Shown here: positions 13,051 to 19,210 of the stretch, in pieces
Position numbering within the stretch: position 1 is the stretch's first letter
How the letters are laid out: every line of letters starts with the position of its first letter
NCBI RefSeq assembly: GCF_964275005.1
Contig: NC_092686.1
Span: forward strand, 16,465,190-16,529,189
DNA: 64,000 nucleotides
DNA from: Diadema setosum
Lineage: Eukaryota; Echinodermata; Echinoidea; Diadematoida; Diadematidae
Reading direction: 5' to 3'
Made by a program: the position numbers and the translations under genes
Notes under the pieces: model-generated
The model's database searches: none
The model's input: the letters and a program-made list of their open reading frames with translations, nothing else
What the model was told of the DNA's origin: nothing

Positions 13051-16000
13051 CTTCCGCCGCCTATGGGGGTGGGTAAGGTAACACCACACCGGATCACTGC
13101 CTATGCAACCAAGAGTTAATTTCTGGACATTTAAAACTTCATGGTAGTCTCAAATATATTATCCTCTTAGGAATGCATAATTGATTCCCAAACCCGGTAC
13201 TTCAAAACAAAAAAAAAAAAGGAAAATGTAGACCAGCATAAACTAAAGTTTTAGTGTCTATTCTCCATTTCACTTTCACCCAAACTTGCTTAGAATATTA
13301 CACTTATCTTATTCAAAATCTTTGAAATGGTTAGGCCTACCTAATCAGAATTTATTAGATAGAGTACACTACTTGGGAAATATTTAGTAACAAAGTTCTT
13401 CATAAAACCACTACCCCAGCCAGGGAACTGGACACCACGCCTGCCATCTTCCAACCCCAGAGTTCAGGGGATTATTCTGTGACTGAATGGGTCACATAGC
13501 TATGTTTCCAGCTGCTAAATTTGCCACTTTTTGACCAAGTATCCCTCTTTAAATCCACTTAAAAACACAAATATTATTTCTGAATCTCCTATGACACTTT
13601 GATGGTCAGATTTATCATTTTCAAGTGCAGAAAATTACCGCCAATATCGCAAGTTAAGACTTGAAAATACGAACTCACATACACAATACACCATTTAACA
13701 CATGTGGGACTAACGCGGCACGACGCATAAGGGACACTGCACTTCAAGGCGTCCCCGTCGTCATGCTAACGTTGGGTGTACAGTGCTCCACAAATGACTA
13801 GTATTACCATGTTGATTACGGCAATCTAAGCATAATATTGGATATGAAACGATACGGTATTTGCAAGTAGTAATTGCGACAGGTGTTGCTTGCAAAATTA
13901 TGCCGCTACAATGAAAGACGGAGTGTTTTCATCGTCAATACTCGTACTTCGTTAGCGGGGACACGGTGAATATGGTTTCCCATTAACAGCAACATTGCAT
14001 GTGTGAAGGTTTCACCACCGAGCACAAAACTGTCCCGATATTTTACGCTTTTCGTAATAATCGAAACAATAAAAATTCATAATCATAATGTTTAAAATCT
14101 ACAGAAAATCGTGCTTACATTACTTTTGAGAGCTCGATGATGATTCCGGCGTAATTTGCAGTGAAAGTGCCACCGACGTTAGGGAGGGACACAGAGTACA
14201 CATCGTGGTTTGTAGCGCGCTGAAAAGATCTACTTTCATCGAGCCTGATATATGACGTAGATCGGGCCTGAGATATGACGTAGGGTACATTTCGTTCATG
14301 AATTTATTGGGAGTGTGCTTGGCGGAGTAATAAACTCGTGACCGACGTTAGGATATCGAAGGGACACAATATGAACGCGTCATCCAAGAAACTCAAGAAA
14401 TTACGATGTATTGTACTTATTATACAAAAAAAATGTGATGAAAATTACATTTTCGTTCATTAATGCTAAAAAATGAAATATTTGCCGGCAAAAAACATGT
14501 TTTTGCTTAGTAATATTTCACCAAAGCAATACCTATCATACGTGAGGACGGGGACACCAACGCTTACGTCGTGAGGCTAAAAGTCCAATATTTTGGAAAG
14601 CAAATTAGCACCCGATTTGTGGAAAAGTTGCATAGCATTTTAAACAATTGTTGATAGACATTACTTCCAATAAAAATAAATTAAAAAAAAGGACTTTTAA
14701 ATACACAAACAATGTATTAAAATTTAATGTAAAAAATGTCACGCCGACATTAGGAAAAACCTAATGCAACAACCATACTTCTTGCTCGTGGCAAGCCAAT
14801 TATAATTTTTTCCGTGCCCCAAAACTTGTATACGGACATTATGAAACACAGTGCACACATACTACCTAAGGAAACTCAAATTAGTAGCATTGTAGTGAAT
14901 AAAACATTGATATAAATGCAGGGACACCAAACACAGCCAATGGGTTCCTATTTTATGGAAATAGCCATATCGATTCAATTCCAGTTGATAAGCTTGCAAA
15001 CAATCGGTAGGCACTATAACAGATACCATGTTGAAAATCAATAAACGTCGGATAAGTCGAAGAAAATTTGACGTGCGTACGCGTACCTCGAATTTCGCGT
15101 ACCTCGAATTTCACGTACCTCGAACCATTTTCTTCAGTCCCGACGAATTCGAGGTATCCGGAGTTGACTGTAGGTCAAAAATCAAGGTCAGAGGTCAAAG
15201 AAGTCAAAGGTCAAAATTCTGTGCAGAACTTTTGAAGCCCTCACCTAGTGCCATCACATAAAGCAAACGGAAGTGAAATCGGGTTAGAAATGGCGAAGGA
15301 GTAGCATTTTGTAGCAAAATGTACAATACAGGTCAAAAGAAGTCAAAGGTCAAAATTCTGTGTAGAAGTTTTGAAGCCCTCACCTAGTGCCATCACATAA
15401 AGCAAACGGAATCAAAATCGGGTTAGAAATGGCGAAGGAGTAGCATTTTGTAGCAAAATGTACAATATAGGTAAAAAATCAAGGTCAAAGGTCAAAGAAG
15501 TCAAAGGTCAAAATTCTGTGTAGAAGTTTTGAAGCCCTCACCTAGTGCCATCACATAAAGCAAATGGAATCGAAATCGGGTTAGAAATGGCAAAGGAGTA
15601 GCATTTTGTAGCAAAATGTACAATATAGGTCAAAAATCAAGGTCAAAGGTTAAAGAAGTCAAAGGTCAAAATTCTGTGTAGAAGTTTTAAAGCCCTCACC
15701 TAGTGCCATCACATAAAGCAAACGGAATCGAAATCGGGTTAAAAATGGCAAAGGAGTAGCATTTTGAAGCAAAATGTACAATATAGGTCAAAGGTCAAGG
15801 TCAAAGGTCACAAATAAAATTCTGTGTAGAAGTTTCAAAGCTCCCATGTAGTGCTATCATATAAAGCAAATAGAATCAAAATTGGCTCCTAAATGACAGA
15901 GAAGTAGCAAATTGAACATTTTGATCACACACGGACGCACAGACGGACACACAGACACACACACGTACGGAGCCCGTTCCATAGTCCCCTGCTCGAACTC

Positions 16001-19000
16001 GTTCGGCGGGGACAATAAGAATTGAGAGTGTGAACACATTCTCCTGTCTGAATATGAATAACATACCTGGTGCCACTGTGCACACCCGAATGCCTTGAGA
16101 AGACAAGTCTCGTGCGATCGGGAGAGTCATGCCGACAATGGCTCCCTTGGACGCCGAGTACGCTGCTTGACCCATCTGACCATCATAAGCTGCCACACTG
16201 GCTGTATTAACAATGACTCCTCTCTCGCCATCCTCATTGGGTTCATTCTGGCCCATAGCCCCCGCTGCAAGACGAATCACATTGAAAGTGCCGGCGGCGT
16301 TGACCATGAGCACCCTCTGGAACTCATCAAGTGGGTGCGCTCTATCCTTATTGAAGTTGTACGTTTTCACAGCTATACCAATTCCTGCACAATTCACAGC
16401 GACATCCAGTTTCCCAAAGGCTTCCTTGGCTGTGCTGATGGCTGCTGTAACATCATCAACTGAAGTCACCTGACAAGAAAATTACGTAACAACATCTGGC
16501 CTCAATACTCATACTAAAAGTTGTATTGCACATTGTGTGGGAAATTAACAGCTCTCTTATTTTGTTACATTAGTACACTATACATTCAGTTCTGGTGAAA
16601 CTATCAAGGTATAGGAGGATATCCTTTGGCTATCAATTAAATGATGTATGAATATTAAAATACTAAAAGGGTTGGTGATACATTGAATAGAACAGAAATC
16701 CCCACCTGAATAGGTCAAACATCGCATAAATTCCATCAGGGCATAATATCCTGAATACCATGTACGTTGTATATTACCAGAGATTCTTTGTTCTCCTGTC
16801 ATTCCACGGGTAAAGTAAAGGGAGTTCTCTTCAGTGTGTACAATTTGTTCTGTTTACAAAACTAGACTGAAGAACAATAAAAGCAGGTTCAACATTGAAA
16901 TTATCTGAAGCAGTACAGAGACGTGGAAATTTGAAGATGCAGTGTTATGATGTCTACTCATAATTCCACACACAGAATCAAATTCTCGCCATAGGTTTCT
17001 GTAATTATCCTGCAGCATTTGTTGACTATAATTTAGTTATAATGTCCAATCATAGCCTATTATTTGAACACAAATAGTTAAGAATACACACAATGCATGG
17101 GGAAATGGAAGAGTTATGCTAATTCTTTGCCCTTCAACCCATTCTGTATTTTCATTGAACAGCCTTATTTCCTGTCCATAAATTATCCTATTCAGGTCTG
17201 TAAGTGTAAATATGGCCTCCACACCTACGTTGATATGTGATCTGAAGGATACTGCAATATCAAACAAGGAAAAGTAGAAATTACGCGGTGCGTAAAATGT
17301 GTCCCCGCCGGAAGTAGCATTTAGTAGCAAAATGTTAATATCGGTAAAAAATCAAGGTCAAAGGTCAAAGAAGTCAAAGGTCAAAATTCTGTGTAGAAGT
17401 TTTGAAGCCCTCACCTAGTGCCATCACAAAAAGCAAACGGAATCGAAATCGGGTTTTGATAGAAATGGCGAAGGAGTAGCATTTTGTAGCCAATGTACAA
17501 TATAGGTCAAAAATCAAGGTCAAAGGTCAAAGAAGTCAAAGGCCAAAATTCTGTGTAGAAGTTTTGAAGCCCTCACCTAGTGCCATCACATAAAGAAAAC
17601 GGAATCGAAATCGGGTTAGAAATGGCAAAGGAGGAGCATTTTGTAGCCAATGTACAATATAGGTCAAAAATCAAGGTCAAAGGTCAAAGAAGTCAAAGGT
17701 CAAAATTCTGTGTAGAAGTTTTGAAGCCCTCACCTAGCCATTTCAAAACCGATTTTCATCAAGTAAACTTTTGATACCCCTTAGAATTGCATACTCTTTG
17801 ACATCTCATAGAGCGGTTTCTGAATATCTCGCAAAACATTAAAAGCTAAATCCTCACCTCGAACAGAACTGTACACACCCTTTAATTTCAATGAAATTTA
17901 CATTAAATTTGAATTTATACATGCTCTACAGTGTATGACATTTCTCTTACATTAATCCAGATAATTGGCATTAGATCCAAATGCAATGTGACAAAAAAAG
18001 CAATGTGAGCAACAAAATGAACAAAAATATCACTCCAGCATTCAACATACAGAATGCTAGCCTGCAGACATGTTAATTACACACATTACAGATTGTATGT
18101 ATGTGTACTCACATCTGTCGCTGAAAATTTGCAATCTGCTCCAAGGCCCTTGGCAACATCTTCCCCAGGGGAATTTGGCAGATCTGCGATGACGACTCGA
18201 GCTTCACTTCTTACTAATCTCTCTGCCGTGGCTCTGCCAAGACCAGAGGCCCCACCAGTAACTAGTCCAACAAGACCCTTACACAGGAAATAAACATTTG
18301 ACAAGGATAGAGTGTAAATTTCTTTTGCTCATTTGGTTCAACAGTGAGGCACGACAAACAAAATTTTGATACATTGGGGTAAAGACTGGACACAGCCGTG
18401 ATGGACAATAAGAGGCAGAGTTTCTTTTGCACCCCACCATAAAACCCACCTTTTTATAAAGGTGGGGGGGGGGGGGGAAGGGGTGGGGTGGAGCTCTATG
18501 TAGTATTCCAAGGGTGGTAATTTGCTTCACAGTTGGTAGCATGTCTGTCCCCCCCCCCCCCCCCAATCCCAAGCCAAAATGACTTTGGTTCAATTCCCGA
18601 GTCTACCTGCGCAATGTTATGTGTAGTCATACTGTCCCTCTGGTAACATTAGAAGATAGGACATTAGATGGAGGTCCTGCCAGTGTGTGTGAGAGTCACA
18701 ACCATTACGTAAAAAGATCCCACTTCATTCATTCATCGTAAAGTGTGGGGTGCTAAGCCAGTGAAGTGGCCAATGTACCTACCTGCACAAGTTAAACTTC
18801 ATGGTAGGCTTATGTATAAAACTCTTTAAAGACAAAGAAAAGAAGAAATCCAATATTCTATTTGGAAAACCCAGGAGGGGGACACTAACTTTTAGTGGGA
18901 ATGTCTTGGAATGTCTAGAATCTATACCCAGACTTTCTGTTTAGCAATCTAGTCTGCAATTTTGTCAGTGAAGACTTATTTGCCCATAACTCATAGATTC

Positions 19001-19179
19001 ATACTTAAAACTAAAAGTCAAAGAAACATCCTCCATCAACCTCCATGTTAGAACTAATATTCCTTCAAAATCTTTACAAACCACTTGTAATAAAGAATGG
19101 GACCACCTGCCTGTTGATATAATTAGCAACCAACAGTCCAAAATTCTCTAGGTTTGAAGTTGAATGCATAATAATAATG

Positions 19180-19210
<31 letters not shown>

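Larger units (their letters stand above)
1749..15170. mobile_element. 13.4 kb TA-flanked insertion with pogo/Tc1-like inverted ends
   Basis: The left terminus is CAGTCAACTTCGGATACCTCG and the reverse complement of the right terminus is CAGTCAACTCCGGATACCTCG; both have further TCGAA/CGGATA repeats just inside. TA flanks both sides (1747-1748, 15171-15172). Deleting the segment and one TA restores an intact satellite unit, so the boundaries are well supported. The ends are of the pogo/Tc1-mariner kind. No pogo-type (CENP-B HTH/DDE) transposase is visible inside; instead there is an unrelated 1,049 aa gene. The segment is either one very large element or, more likely, a pogo-like MITE with other elements nested in it. 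Confidence 0.8.
1548..16014. mobile_element. Composite repeat with TGTCCCCGCCG ends, carrying a satellite block and split by a 13.4 kb insertion
   Basis: The left end reads TGTCCCCGCCG (1548-1558) and the right end CGGCGGGGACA (16004-16014), an inverted pair. Between them lies a ~160 bp unit repeated in tandem, then a GACGGACACACAGACACAC-like simple stretch. Removing the 1749-15170 insertion leaves about 1 kb. Flanking homology to 17269-17300 means the ends may not be the true termini. Read as a non-autonomous DNA element of unassigned superfamily. Confidence 0.5.

Noticed and set aside
12847..13119. Proline/glycine-rich open frames
   Set aside because: Artefact of the poly-C tract inside a MITE.
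15171..15900. CRISPR-like regular repeats
   Set aside because: Units are whole-length tandem copies without unique spacers, in animal nuclear DNA.
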